The notes under the pieces: generated by a model | What the model was told of the DNA's origin: nothing | Database searches by the model: none | Seen by the model: only the letters and a program-made list of their open reading frames with translations | In this document: one piece after another, positions 32,090-42,790 of the stretch | How positions within the stretch are numbered: position 1 is the stretch's first letter | Layout: each line of letters starts with the position of its first letter | Assembly: GCA_012934845.2 (NCBI GenBank) | Contig: WNNJ02002672.1 | Coordinates: forward strand, 62,001 to 126,000 | Direction: 5' to 3' | Origin: Pomphorhynchus laevis | Lineage: Eukaryota; Acanthocephala; Palaeacanthocephala; Echinorhynchida; Pomphorhynchidae | DNA: 64,000 nt | Translations under genes and position numbers: made by a program

Positions 32090-32335
32090 TAGTACACTAT
32101 GATGTTACTAGAAAATTTTCTAGTACATCATTCACATTGATTCATTCATTGATTGCCGTCTGCGAGTCCTTCTCTGCATCCAGTAGTGGGAGGGATCTGG
32201 CACTGATGAGTCATTGTGATGACGAAACGGCATTCGTCATTCTTTCGCGTCTGGCTTACATGGTTACAAGAAATTCACGCGGAATGGTCTCACTCTTCTT
32301 AAAACTATTATTGAAAGAAATCAACAGGTAATTTT
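32090..32335 (+). mobile_element. Hammerhead-bearing element fragment (copy 2)
   Basis: Shares with 5231-5545 the block ACTAGAAAAT/GTACATCATTC, the cleavage strand and the ribozyme, and continues with CGCGTCTGGCTTACATGG and AATTCACGCGGAATGGTCTC, a segment also related to the hairpin region of the inverted arms (4780-4840). No protein-coding part is attached. Confidence 0.6.
32151..32235 (+). ncRNA. Hammerhead ribozyme motif (copy 2, best folded)
   Basis: GCCGTC (32155-32160) supplies one stem III strand and the GTC cleavage triplet. TGC (32161-32163) pairs GCA (32200-32202). The outer stem I helix TCCTTCTC (32167-32174) pairs GGGAGGGA (32188-32195) including G-U pairs, with an internal loop GAG/TCTG of the kind that makes tertiary contacts. 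CTGATGA is at 32203-32209; stem II GTCAT/ATGAC (32210-32214, 32219-32223) has loop TGTG; GAA 32224-32226 is followed by ACGGC 32227-32231 closing stem III. Every invariant core base is present, so activity is likely but untested. Confidence 0.8.
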
Positions 32336-32339
32336 GTAA

Positions 32340-33480
32340 AGCCTAAGCTAGAAGAAATGGTTTAATTAGTCAAACATTTCTGGGATAAGATAACAGACAA
32401 ATGTGTTGTAAATGCATTACGTGCAGGTTATCTAAATAAAAAAATCATTCCTTGAGAAACGCTTTATCGCTAAATATGAACGGTCAATTATTATGCAAAA
32501 ACTATTATTGAGAAACATGAAACCTGATGATATTATGGTGTTTGAATACATCAGATCAGATAACTGAGTATACATATTTTATACTATATTTAACTTAAAC
32601 GTAACGATAAATAATTATAAATAATAAATAATTATATGAGATTTTATACCATTTATATTTATATCAAGTAAAAATTTATTAAAATTTAAAATAAAAGTCA
32701 ATTTTTATAAATTGACTAATAACTAATATACGATGTACTCGAATAAGGATTAGAGGTCATCAGGAGGAACTGATATGTTATCAGGTTTCGATCTCTATTC
32801 CTCGACCCAACATAGCAGCGAGGGCAAACACATGGTAATGACGTATTTCCTCTGATGAAATTTGATTATCTAGTATATCTTATTACAAAGCATATTGTTT
32901 ATTATCCATCCTTTTTTCTTTTTCTGATTAATAGTTTAAATTTAGTTTTAATAATATTTTGTTGATTTGTATATTGTAAATTTGATATTTTAATAATATT
33001 TTGTTGATTTATACTTTTCCAATATAAGAAAAAATCATTAAACTTGCTTGAAAATTAGCAGAAAAATAGTCGTATCAAGAATAAATAGTTTCAGTATTTC
33101 TGACAGAGGTTATATTACCGGGAAAACAAAACACACAGGTCAATAATAACTTGCCAGTTAAACAAATCACATCAGATAACTGTGTTTTCGTATTTTTTTA
33201 CTGTGTATAAATCAAAAATAAAGATAAATATTAAATAATTATATCTGATTTTAAAGAATTTACTGATCAATGTTAAATGATCAAAATTGAAATGACAAGA
33301 CGCCCCGCATGAGGTTGAAAATTTATTGAATTTTCGATTCCAGTTTGGAATCATAAGAAATCTGAAACAAGTAAAATGTTAAGGATATAAAACGAAAACA
33401 TGTAAAAACAAAGACGCACATTAGGTAGGTCCTCACGTTGTGCTGCTAGGTCTACGCATGTGTTAGCAAACTTTACTAAG
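32340..33480. repeat. XPC intron 2 repeats, no gene seen
   Basis: 32540-32850 is a PLE-tail-like segment (GATCAGATAACTGAGTATAC, GGAACTGATATGTTATCAGG, CCCAACATAGCAGCG). 32855-33125 repeats 15520-15800. The stretch 32340-32520 contains a frame with VKHFWDKITDKCVV that could be a transposase scrap but is too short to assign. The rest is AT-rich. Confidence 0.55.
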
Positions 33481-33488
33481 AACGATGA

Positions 33489-33985
33489 TCAATCCCAATT
33501 TAGAATTAAACGGTAGCCATCATTCTCATTTAAGCCCGACTTGAATTCTTCAATCCAGAGTGACTCGCATATTCGCCTTTCAAATTTTCTTTGGACAGAA
33601 TAGATAACTTCAACATTATCAAAATCAATATTGTGTCCTGTACTTAAGGCATGCTGAGCCACAGCTGAGTGGGCAGTAGTGCGTAGGGCTGAGCGATGCT
33701 CTTTTACTCTGGTTTTTAAAAACCTACCAGTTTGTCCTATATAATAGAAGAGAACGCAATCAAGGCAGTTTATCCGATTAATTACTCCTTTTATCTCATT
33801 GGTCCTTTTTACACTAGTCATCATTCTAATTGATTTATAAGTGCGTTCATTGTAGATAAGACTAATGGGCAAATTATACTCCATTATAAACTTTCTCACC
33901 CTATTTTTAACGAGCTTTGACACCCATCCACACTCTGGTAGTGTCAAAAAATGGGATAACTTATCAGGACCAACGACCGGAATTG
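33489..33985 (-). mobile_element. PLE GIY-YIG endonuclease fragment, third PLE family
   Basis: 152 residues on the minus strand: a lead segment (MTLPECGWVSKLVKNRVRKF, CNERTYKS-like), then INCLDCVLFYYIGQTGRFLK TRVKEH (the GIY-YIG signature with IGQT and the conserved arginine), SAVAQHALSTGHNIDFDNVE and the end RRICESLWIEEFKSG. It is the C-terminal nuclease of a classical Penelope-type element and differs clearly from the families at 240-2126 and 45770-48830. No RT accompanies it. Confidence 0.75.
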
Positions 33986-33989
33986 AAGC

Positions 33990-35340
33990 ATGACTATCAA
34001 CAACTTATTAGTTTTTTATTTTTTATGATTATATTTATTATTTTTATCAGGATATGTTTTGAATAAATAATTGTTACAAGATATTTTATAATTTAAATCA
34101 AGTTAGAAAAAAAATTGCAATTTAAAATAAAAGTCAATTTATATGAAATGACTAATAAATAACATACAATGTTTAAGAATAAGGATTAGAGGTCATCAGG
34201 ATGAACAACTGATGAATTTATGATTCTGAATTATGAATTCTGATTATGAATATTTTTTTGCCAAAATCTAAAGTTAAAACTTTAATATTCAGTAATATTA
34301 TTACATTGGGAATCAATAACATCACTTACTTTCATGTTCATTAATTTATAGTAAAGTTTTTTAAGTGACGTCTTAAAAATTTGTAATAAGAATTCATTTA
34401 TTTGTGAGAATTAAGAATTCATTTATCTATTTATTTACTTCCATTTCAGAATATAAGAAAATTGATTTCGGTTATTCTGCATATTTGATTGCAGCTAACA
34501 GTTATGAACAGAGAAGATAAAATTTTAATAATTTTATTGCGAATTTTAATTCCGGAAAATGATATTTATTGTTTATTTTAAAAAATAAAATGAAACTTTT
34601 TATTTTCGTGTACGCACGGTAGCAATATATTCTGAGAAAAGTTCGCTGCATTGTTTCGAAAATCAAATCAAACTTGATACAAACAAATTGATGCAGATAA
34701 TGTGGTCGTGCATAATTTAAAAATTTTCGATGGCTTACCATCCCCCAAAAAAATTAATTTACTATATAAAAATATAGAAGAATGATATATCTACTTTTTC
34801 ACACTTAATTGTTAAGTTAGTGCTTTTAGTGGACAAAACGACCGACCTAAACACTTTAAATATTGATCTACATGGAAAGAAAATTGTCGATCAATGATCA
34901 AATTGTCGCTCAATGATAAGACAATGGTGTCAACCCAGAATAGTTAAAAATAATACCGATCAGTCAAAACGATCATTAAATGTACATGACTCAGTGCATA
35001 CCGACCAAGAATCCCCAACTTACCAATAATATGATCAATTGTTAGAAAACAAAACTACCAGCAAGCGAGAGAAGGATCAATTACCGCCCATGGACGAAAA
35101 TTTAAAGATGATTTGCTTGATCAGATTCGCAACAAAGATTTCAACCTTCAAAAAGTGTCGATGACAGAACGATCATCAACAAATGATTCCTTAGAGAGCG
35201 TGTCGAACTTACGCGCTTAAAACGAGAAGCAACAGAATTCACCTTAACAGCGACGATCAGCCATTAAGTAGTGAATCAGACAGCAACGAGGTCATTTATA
35301 ATATGTTAACATTTCAATCAGCACACACAAGAATAAACTG
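33990..35340. other. XPC intron 2 unique-looking sequence, no gene seen
   Basis: 34080-34210 has a decayed PLE tail. From about 34800 to 35340 the sequence is of more balanced composition with phrases such as GATCAATTACCGCCCATGG but contains only short frames. I could not recognise a gene or an element there. Confidence 0.4.
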
Positions 35341-35341
35341 A

Positions 35342-35578
35342 ATTTGTATTGCAAATTTTTGTGAAATTAGTTTAATTAGTTTAAAATTTAACGATGTTGG
35401 GACTAATATCAACTCTGAACATATTCAGATAGTTAATTGTGCCCTAGAGATCGATCATGTTATATTCGCAGTGCGCAATCATATTCGTTCGCATAATTTG
35501 GGCAATACTTATGGTGGTTTTGTTTTAGGGACTAATAAGATTTCAACGGTGAGACTGAATAAAACAATTAAATTATGA
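35342..35578 (+). other. Unassigned open frame
   Basis: A frame of about 78 codons without ATG at its start reads FNDVGTNINSEHIQIVNCAL, EIDHVIFAVRNHIRSHNLGN, TYGGFVLGTNKISTV and ends in TGA. The sequence is not low-complexity and is unlike the PLE proteins, but I do not recognise it. It could be a terminal exon or a scrap of another element. Confidence 0.2.
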
Positions 35579-35639
35579 TCGATCAAGCTGTGCGAAATTT
35601 GCTAATATATCTGAATCCAGTTATTAATCCAGTTAGGGT

Positions 35640-37625
35640 CAGATTTAAGTAAATATATTCCTAAAATAATAGTTAAACTCCTACCACCATTAGGACGAAA
35701 AATTTGTAATTATAATAAAGAATTAAAATCAATATGTAACGATAATATTAGAAACATAATAGGAAACAGAATGCAATTGTAAAAGTCTTAGTTTTGATAA
35801 AATAAATGAACATATATGCACCCATAATCTAAAATTAATTGAAAATTGTGAAATAAGAAAGCTGCTATCAAAAGGGTATAAATATAGAGTAAATAATAAC
35901 AACGACAAAAATAAAATTTACAATTCGTTATATAATAACTTAAATGATTACTTTAGTAAGCTGATTAATAGTGGAAACTTAAATACATCAAAGATAAACG
36001 CTTGGAAAGATTATATATTTGATAAAATTAAAAATAAAATGAAAATAACAAACAATTATAAAAGGAAAGATAAAATTAATAAAGATATGTATAAAGAACT
36101 TACTAAATTAAAGGATAACTATATAATAACAACTATTGATAAAGCTAGTAATAACTTTGTCTTCATATGCAAAAAGCTTTATTATGATATACTAATGAAA
36201 GAGGTTAATTCTAATGATTTAAATGTAAATCCAACATATGAACGTAGTGAGTTAAGTTTAGAAACAATTATTACAAGTCACTGTTCTATAATGGATAAAA
36301 AGGGTATAAAGGTTGAATTAGATAATAAAACTATACCTATATTATATTGGAATCCAAAATTAGATAAAAATCCAATAAAACCTAGGTTCATATGTAGTGC
36401 TTTTAAATGTACATTAAAACCACTTTCGGTCTATATGAATAAAATACTTAAATTAAATAAAACACACTATTTCAATATAATTTAAAAAATTATATTCAGA
36501 AAAAGATATACATATATAACGCATATCTAACAAAAATTAAAATAGATAAAATTGAATTATTAGAATTCTTAAATATTTTGACAAATCAGAATTATTAAAA
36601 AGTAGGGACATCTATATTTAGACAAGTAAAAGGTGTTCCAATAGGTGGTAATAGTAGCCCAATTATAGCTAACTTGTTTTTAAGCATATTATGATTCATA
36701 TTATTATGCAAATTCATATTATAGAATATGAATTCGTTCATAACTGTGTAAAAAGTAAATCTAAATTATACAAAGATATGAAATATGTTTCGATATATTG
36801 ATGATATATGTGTATTTAACTCTAACAATTTTAATTCAATTTGTGAACAAATTTATCCAGAAAGCCTTATTATTAACAAAACCAATATTAATGATAAAGA
36901 AGGTGTATATCTAGATATGAACATTAAATTAACATTAACTAAAACTACTTTTAATTTATATCGTAAAGATGACATATTTAAATTTACAAGAAACATATTT
37001 TTGCATGAGCATTCATGCATACCATATAATATAATAATATAATACATTAAATAATGAAATTTTAAGAATTGCAACAATATGTAATGATATTGGCTTTCTT
37101 CAAAATCATTTAAATAATTTAATAGATACATATTTTAAACAAGGTTACTATAAAAATAACATCAAGCAGAAAATAGTAAAATATATAAATCAACACAATA
37201 ATATAAAGAATAAATTTAAACTCTTATGTGGCAAATTTTTATGGATGGATAATAAATAATATACTTTGTATTAGAATAAGATACTAGATAGTTATTTCAG
37301 AGGAAATATATCATTAGCATGTATTTGGCCCCGCTACCATGTTGGGTAGAGGAGTTAGTGGCCGAGACCTGATTGCATAACAGTTCATTCTGATAACCTC
37401 TAATTCTTATTCTGATACAACGTCTGTTATTTATTAGTCAATTCATAAAAATGACGTTTATTTTAAATTTCAATTTTTTATTTTAACTTGATTTAAATTA
37501 TAGAAAATCTAAAAACAATTATTAATTTTATTATTTAATTATTACTTTTTGATTTAGCATTATTATGTTTTGTTTAGTTTATAATTATATTAAATACGTA
37601 GACTCAGTTATCTGATTTGACTTAT
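35640..37625 (+). mobile_element. Naiad-like PLE, RT and complete 3' tail, plus strand
   Basis: In order: linker (KYIPKIIVKLLPPLGRKICN at 35650-35720), RT N-terminal region (35810-36485, with YKELTKLKDNYIITTIDKAS, ILYWNPKLDKNPIKPRFICS), a gap, the palm (KGVPIGGNSSPIIAN at about 36635, FRYIDDICVFNSN at 36785), the C-terminal part to WMDNK near 37255, and the full tail to CGTAGACTCAGTTATCTGATT at about 37620. A segment before the palm is lost. It lies in XPC intron 2, antisense to the gene. Confidence 0.8.
36039..36485 (+). CDS. Naiad-like PLE RT N-terminal region
   Basis: 148 residues: lysine-rich start, then LKDNYIITTIDKASNNFVFI CKKLYYDILMKEV, NPTYERSELSLETII, and PILYWNPKLDKNPIKPRFIC SAFKCTLKPLSVYMNKIL. 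The last part corresponds to the LPKxHKxPxxxRPI block in the fingers of PLE RTs. The frame ends just before the palm. Confidence 0.75.
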   Translation: MKITNNYKRKDKINKDMYKELTKLKDNYIITTIDKASNNFVFICKKLYYDILMKEVNSNDLNVNPTYERSELSLETIITSHCSIMDKKGIKVELDNKTIPILYWNPKLDKNPIKPRFICSAFKCTLKPLSVYMNKILKLNKTHYFNII

Positions 37626-37639
37626 AATTATTCACTAAT

Positions 37640-37985
37640 TATTATGACAATCGATCGTATCCATAGTACAATGTAATATTATAATGTGTAGTTAAATTAA
37701 TGTGTATAAATTACTACATAGTAATAATTAATAAATAAGTAAAATTAATATAGTATAATTATAATATATCATATATATTATAATTAAGATACTATATATA
37801 TGTATATAGTATATATAGTATATATGCTATATATAGTATACATAATATATACTATATTATATATAGTATATATATTATATATACTATATTATATATAGTA
37901 TATATATTATATATACTATATACTACACATATATACTATGTGTAGTATATTATAATGTAATAAATAATTAAATTATTATTAAATT
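37640..37985. repeat. TA-rich palindromic simple repeat next to XPC exon 2
   Basis: From about 37745 to 37955 the sequence consists of short palindromes such as TATATAGTATATATAGTATATA and CTATATTATATATAGTATAT in both orientations, ending with TACACATATATACTATGTGTAG. It lies within a few dozen bases of the XPC exon 2 donor (37990). Confidence 0.8.
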
Positions 37986-37990
37986 ACTAC

Positions 37991-38744
37991 CTTCACATTT
38001 AGAGAGATTGGAGCTATCAGGTAAGATTATCTTATGATACCAAACTTTATCAACTTTCTCCAGTCTATGTCTTGATTGAACAAGAGAATACCAATTCGCA
38101 GAAATGTACTCTCTAGATATATCTGTAACTTTAATTTCATTATTAAAGTTTTCGAATGCAAAGACGTAGTTTATATCTGCTCGGCAGCAACCGCGAATAG
38201 GTTCATTATCTTTTATCCAGTAATCATCCTGTTTCATCTCTATCCATGAAAATATACGCCCTGTGCTCTGTGAACAAAAATGGCGACTACCTTTGCAAAA
38301 TTGACATTTATTAATGCTAATATGCTTGCATGAGCACATCAAGGGTCCATTTATTGAAGGTGCAACATAGGCAATTACTAATCGCCATTCTTCCATTGAA
38401 GCAAGATAAGGCAGTTTCAGAAAGTGTAATGTTTTCTTACAGCAATTTCCGTTCTCTATTGTGTAATTTTTAAATGGATAACAATTGACTTTAGTTGTTA
38501 ATATATTGCGGCCAAGAGCGATAACTGATAGAATGCACGCCTTGTGCAATGATATACGGATTTGTTTAAGCAAACGGCCAAGTAAAATACGAAGCATACG
38601 GCGAAAACGCTTGTCAGTTTTGCTGAATTCATACTGTGAAACAGTTATCTGTATATTAGCTGATATTTCTGCGTGAGTATCGTTCACGTCTTCCCATTGA
38701 TCGTCTTCATCACTGTTTGAAACAATCGATTCTAAGTTCAACTT
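37991..38744 (-). CDS. XPC: XPC/Rad4 exon 2: compact transglutaminase-like domain
   Basis: Acceptor TTTGTCTTTTATTAG above 38744 (phase 0) and donor GTGAAG|GTAGTA at 37991/37990 (phase 1); 754 nt. It encodes an acidic start (SNSDEDDQWEDV), then RRMLRILLGRLLKQIRISLH followed by KACILSVIALGRN, which parallels RRMMKRFNKGVHENTHKVHL and LCLLANGFYRN of human XPC. It ends with YVFAFENFNNEIKVTDISRE, YISANWYSLVQSRHR, VDKVWYH, matching the end of the Rad4 transglutaminase-like fold (xVxDVTxRY...W). About 250 residues replace roughly 450 in vertebrates, so the domain is strongly reduced. The fold is not catalytic in this family. Confidence 0.85.
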
Positions 38745-38935
38745 CTAATAAAAGACAAATATTATTTTTAGGATTATACCCAGTATAATTATTATTTAAA
38801 CGGTAAAGGAAAACTTTAGAAAGCCAAGAGATTCAAATAAATGAACAAAATTATAAATGAACAAAATAAATAGTTGAAAATTTATTTCATCAAATAATTT
38901 AAGTCTTTATAGAAAGAATTGTAAATTTTATTTTT
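38745..38935. other. XPC intron 1, acceptor side
   Basis: About 190 bp of ordinary AT-rich intron with the acceptor tract TTTGTCTTTTATTAG (minus strand). No repeat match noticed. Confidence 0.5.
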
Positions 38936-41120
38936 ATGGGTTAGTATGTGTTATAATATGTGTACACATATATACCCATAATTTGGAATTAATTGAAAAT
39001 TGTGAATTAATGAAAATGCTATCAAAAGGGTATAAATATAGATTAAATAATAACAACGACAAAAATAAAATTTACAATTCGTTATATAATAAATTAAATG
39101 ATTACTTTAGTAAGCTGATTAATAGTGAAAGCTCGAATATATCTAAGATAAACATTTGAAAACTTATATATTAGATGAAATTAGAGAAAAAACGAAAATA
39201 ACAAACAATTATAAAAGGAAAGATAAAATTAATAAAGATATGTATACAGAACTTACTAAATTAAAGGATAACTATATAATAACAACTATTGATAAAGCTA
39301 GTAATAACTTTGTCTTCATATGCAAAAAGCTTTATTATGATATACTAATGAAAGAGGTTAATTCTAATGATTTAAATGTAAATCCAACATATGAACGTAG
39401 TGAGTTGAGTTTAGAAACAATTATGACAATAATTGGTTCAAAAATGATATGTATACAGAACTGAGAAGCACTGAGATATGTATACAGAACTGATATGTAC
39501 ACAACTTATTATTTAGTAAGTTCTTTATACATATCTTTATTAATTTTATCTTTCCTTTTATAATTGTTTGTTATTTTCATTTTATTTTTAATTTTATCAA
39601 ATATATAATCTTTCCAAATTTTTATCTTAGATATATTCGAGCTTTCACTATTAATCAGCTTACTAAAGTAATCATTTAAGTAATTATATAACGAATTAAT
39701 AATGAACAAAATAATAAATGAAAAATCATAAAAGTTGTTTTAGTATTTCTAAAGGTTCATATATGCGATAATAATCTTCCGACATTGCTTCTGTTAGCTT
39801 TATTTATTAACCAATATTCTTGGCTTTAGATAGCAATTCAAAATCCTAATTCAATTTGCCCTAGAAAATTTTTTATGCCCAAATAAGAGCCTACGTCCTT
39901 TAGACAATTCTGAACCTCTTAACCATTTTCTCACTGTTATTACTAATGCTAGTTCCGGAGAACTACAGTCAATAATATACAAATCGTTGCACTTCTCTTG
40001 AGAGAACGCGCAAGAACCCTAGAGCCTCCTATTGGAACACGTTTTATTTGTCTAAATATAGATATCCCTACCTTTAAATAAATTTGATTTATTAAAATAT
40101 TTAAGGATTCTATTAATTCAATTTTATTCATATATTTATATTTAATTGATGGTTAAATTTTTGTTAGATATGCGTTATAATTATTATAACATATATATGC
40201 ATATCTTTTTCCGAATATAAGATTAATTAATTTTACTAACGCTTCTTTAATATCTGCTAAATCTAGATTTGTATAAAGCGTACTAAAATCGTATGTATTT
40301 ATATTTTGTAAATTTATTCCTTTTGTCTGTTCTAAAAATTCTTTGTGGAATTAATACTGAAATAGTGTTTTATACCAGTAATTTATTTTTCTAATACATC
40401 TTTATTGCTAATTTGATGTTTATCACTTACAAATGCACATTGTATAAAAAACTGTAAATTATTTATTTTAGAACATATTATCGAAGAAAACATTTCAATA
40501 TTAAATCAAAAACTATTAGGAAAAGAAGATTTTTGGGTTAAAACGCTTAATTCCATTTACCCATTAGGATTGAATGACGTGGTACAAGGAATTGGCAGAA
40601 GTAGTATAATACATAATAAACAACTCTATTATAATAATCCGGTTAAACGCAAACCAAGAAGTCATGGTGATAAAAGGAATAGGAAAAATAGAGTTAAAAA
40701 TATTAAAAAAGATATGTATATAAATGAACAATTAGAAATATTAAAACAACTTTTAAGTGATAATAAGCTAAAAGATCTTTATGTAAATATAAGAAGTTTT
40801 TCTAAAGATATCATATGTTCAATAAATCAAAAATTAATTAACGACTATGATAGGCTAAGTTGTATAATAGACAGTTATTGTAATACAAAATACTATAATC
40901 GTACAATAAATGTAAATAATAACAATAGAAAATATACATTAACCATAAACTTCATTAATAAATGTATAGATAACATAAATATAGCCGGACTTTTAAATAA
41001 TTCTAAAAATAAAGAAATAAGAGGGTCACATTAAAGTAAATATATTCCTAAAATAAGGTATAAGTTGTTATCGCTATTAGGACGAAATTTTTTTAATTAT
41101 AATAAAGAATTAAAATATGA
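38936..41120. mobile_element. Rearranged Naiad-like PLE fragments in alternating orientation
   Basis: Four pieces follow each other: 38945-39470 plus (RT N-terminal region, SKGYKYRLNNNNDKNKIYNS to ERSELSLETIM); 39510-39715 minus (the same region, MKITNNYKRKDKINKDMYKE in reverse); 40025-40385 minus (palm start, IELIESLNILINQIYLKVGI, then YNNYN, LYTNL); and 40440-41120 plus (end of the GIY-YIG region and linker: EHIIEENISILNQKLLGKED, then MYINEQLEILKQLLSDNKLK, ending KYIPKIRYKLLSLLGRN). It is a scrambled mixture, not one insertion. Confidence 0.75.
40570..41034 (+). CDS. Naiad-like PLE linker domain after GIY-YIG
   Basis: 154 residues starting in LNDVVQGIGRSSIIHNKQLY (end of the nuclease module), a basic stretch (KRKPRSHGDKRNRKN) and a helical domain with EQLEILKQLLSDNKLKDLYV, RSFSKDIICSINQKLINDYD, YTLTINFINKCIDNINIAG. 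The same domain follows the GIY-YIG part at 48267-47977 (minus). No outside homologue is recognised; in this family it joins the nuclease and RT. Confidence 0.65.
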   Translation: MNDVVQGIGRSSIIHNKQLYYNNPVKRKPRSHGDKRNRKNRVKNIKKDMYINEQLEILKQLLSDNKLKDLYVNIRSFSKDIICSINQKLINDYDRLSCIIDSYCNTKYYNRTINVNNNNRKYTLTINFINKCIDNINIAGLLNNSKNKEIRGSH

Positions 41121-41700
41121 AAACAAGCAAGAATTGAGTTAAAAGTATGCCAGAGTCTTAGAGTTGAATAAAGTGATGATTTTATGCTGCCATTAGTTGC
41201 ATTTGGTACCTAGTAGGTTGAGATGATACCGGCGCAGAGCAAGATAGGAATCACGGAAAGACTTACAACTACTGTAGAATTAACTTAGGTTTGTGTAAAC
41301 TCTAGGAATTTTATTCCTAATTTAATTTTGTTTCGAAAATAAAGATTATCAAATATAAAATAATTCAATTTAAATTTTAAACTTCATATATTTTTATAAG
41401 ATTCTTCATATTTAATTAAATAACCAAAAGTCAACTAGAAAGAAATGCTTTGGTGCGAATAACTAACTGAATTTTTTCTACAATTGCTAAGAGTTCATAA
41501 AAATTAAATGCGATTGCAAAAGTCTTAATTTTGATAAATAAATGGACATATATGCTCTCATAATCTAGAATTAATTAAAAACAATGCATTAAGAAAAATG
41601 CCATCAAAAGGGTAAATATATAGATTAAATATTTTTAATATTTAAAACAGTCTTAGGGCTTTGTCTTGTAAATTAATTTTTTTAAAGATATAATTTATTC
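41121..41700. other. XPC intron 1 segment, no gene seen
   Basis: Mostly AT-rich sequence. 41510-41640 is a decayed piece of the PLE RT N-terminal region (INKWTYMLS-like, then SKG-NI). 41150-41290 has balanced composition but no recognisable coding content. Confidence 0.45.
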
Positions 41701-42790
41701 ACAGTATAATAATATTAAAATTGTCTTAACTAAATAAAATTTTGATCTTTGTTATCGCCCATAAAATCTTTAGCCGGCTTCACTTCTCCCAGATTGTAGA
41801 TGAAACGCTCATGAGGAACGAGGGGCTCGTAGAGAATTTGATGCCGCTCTGACAATGGCTAATACTAATTTTGTTTTAAGTTTCGACAATTCTAGGTTGT
41901 AGTCGGAATGTTTGAGTATGGCTATCTTTGTTGAAATTCTTTTAAGAATACTCCATGCGCTTTCAGCTAGTCCGCCAGAAGTAGAAAATACTAATCGGGA
42001 GAACCGTTTTCCACTAATCGTATTCTTTCAAAGTACTTTTTGTTTTTTCTTTTTTTATTATACTCGAAACTTTTCTGTGGCACTATCGTATTGTAAGATT
42101 CGGCAAATATCGAAAATATTGTGACATCAAAAAATGTCCGCTCGAATCTTTCACTTCCAAGTCCAGAGCAAACTATATCAAGTCTTGCTTCGCCATGCTT
42201 TGTAGTTGAGTGTTCTCAAAGTTTATAGATTGCGGTATTCTAGACAGCTTTGATTCGGTCTCTACGCCTAAACAGCACCTTCGTAGCGAAATTGCGAAGA
42301 TGTCGCGTACATTGTCGTGTCGCAAGGAAGACAAGCCACCTCTTCGACACGATACAGCGTGTGTTAGAAGAAACCTTTCATCACATATACATTTCGTATT
42401 CATCAAATCAAGAGGGGTCCATCCGTAACGACAGCATAACTCATCTGCATTATGAGAAGTAACTCCATTTTGATTGTAATGACTTAGTTAACCCTAAATA
42501 TGCAATTTGTGGATTTATATCCGAAATAATTGAGAGTTTTGCAGCCATTTCAATCCATTTTTCACATTTTGATCTCACTGTCTCCACCATGTACTCTTTC
42601 GTTCCAATTGGTGTTTCGAGAATTTTTGTCCCGTTTGTTGTGTAAGCCACATTGTAAAGCTTTTCGGATTCGCTGATCGAATGATGTGATAATAGAACCG
42701 TTTTCGATGCATTATAACTGTATAAATGTCTTTTCTCTAACAATAATGTCCAAACACGCTTGACTCAGAATGTGTACCAATGAAATTAGC
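41700..42790 (-). mobile_element. Retroelement fragment with zinc motif and restriction-like nuclease region
   Basis: Read on the minus strand: 42743-42450 encodes GTKILETPIGTKEYMVETV, then KCEKWIEMAAKLSIISDINP QIAYLGLTKSLQSKWSYFS. 42406-42173 encodes CICDERFLLTHAVSCRRGGL SSLRHDNVRDIF. Then come ARLDIVCSGLGSERFERTFF DVTIFS and, near 42000, FSTSGGLAESAWSILKRIST. This series (C-x-C...H-x3-C, RHxxxRD, then R-x-DI...FFDVxxF) is the C-terminal layout of a group of eukaryotic retroelement proteins with a PD-(D/E)xK-like nuclease; I cannot fix the clade (Utopia-like LINEs are one possibility). The frame shifts at least twice, so it is dead, and no RT palm is present. Confidence 0.6.

Noticed and set aside
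33489-33985. Host GIY-YIG gene such as SLX1
   Set aside because: The IGQT/TRVKEH context and the HALSTGHNIDF block are those of Penelope-type C-terminal nucleases; no SLX1 RING-like domain follows.
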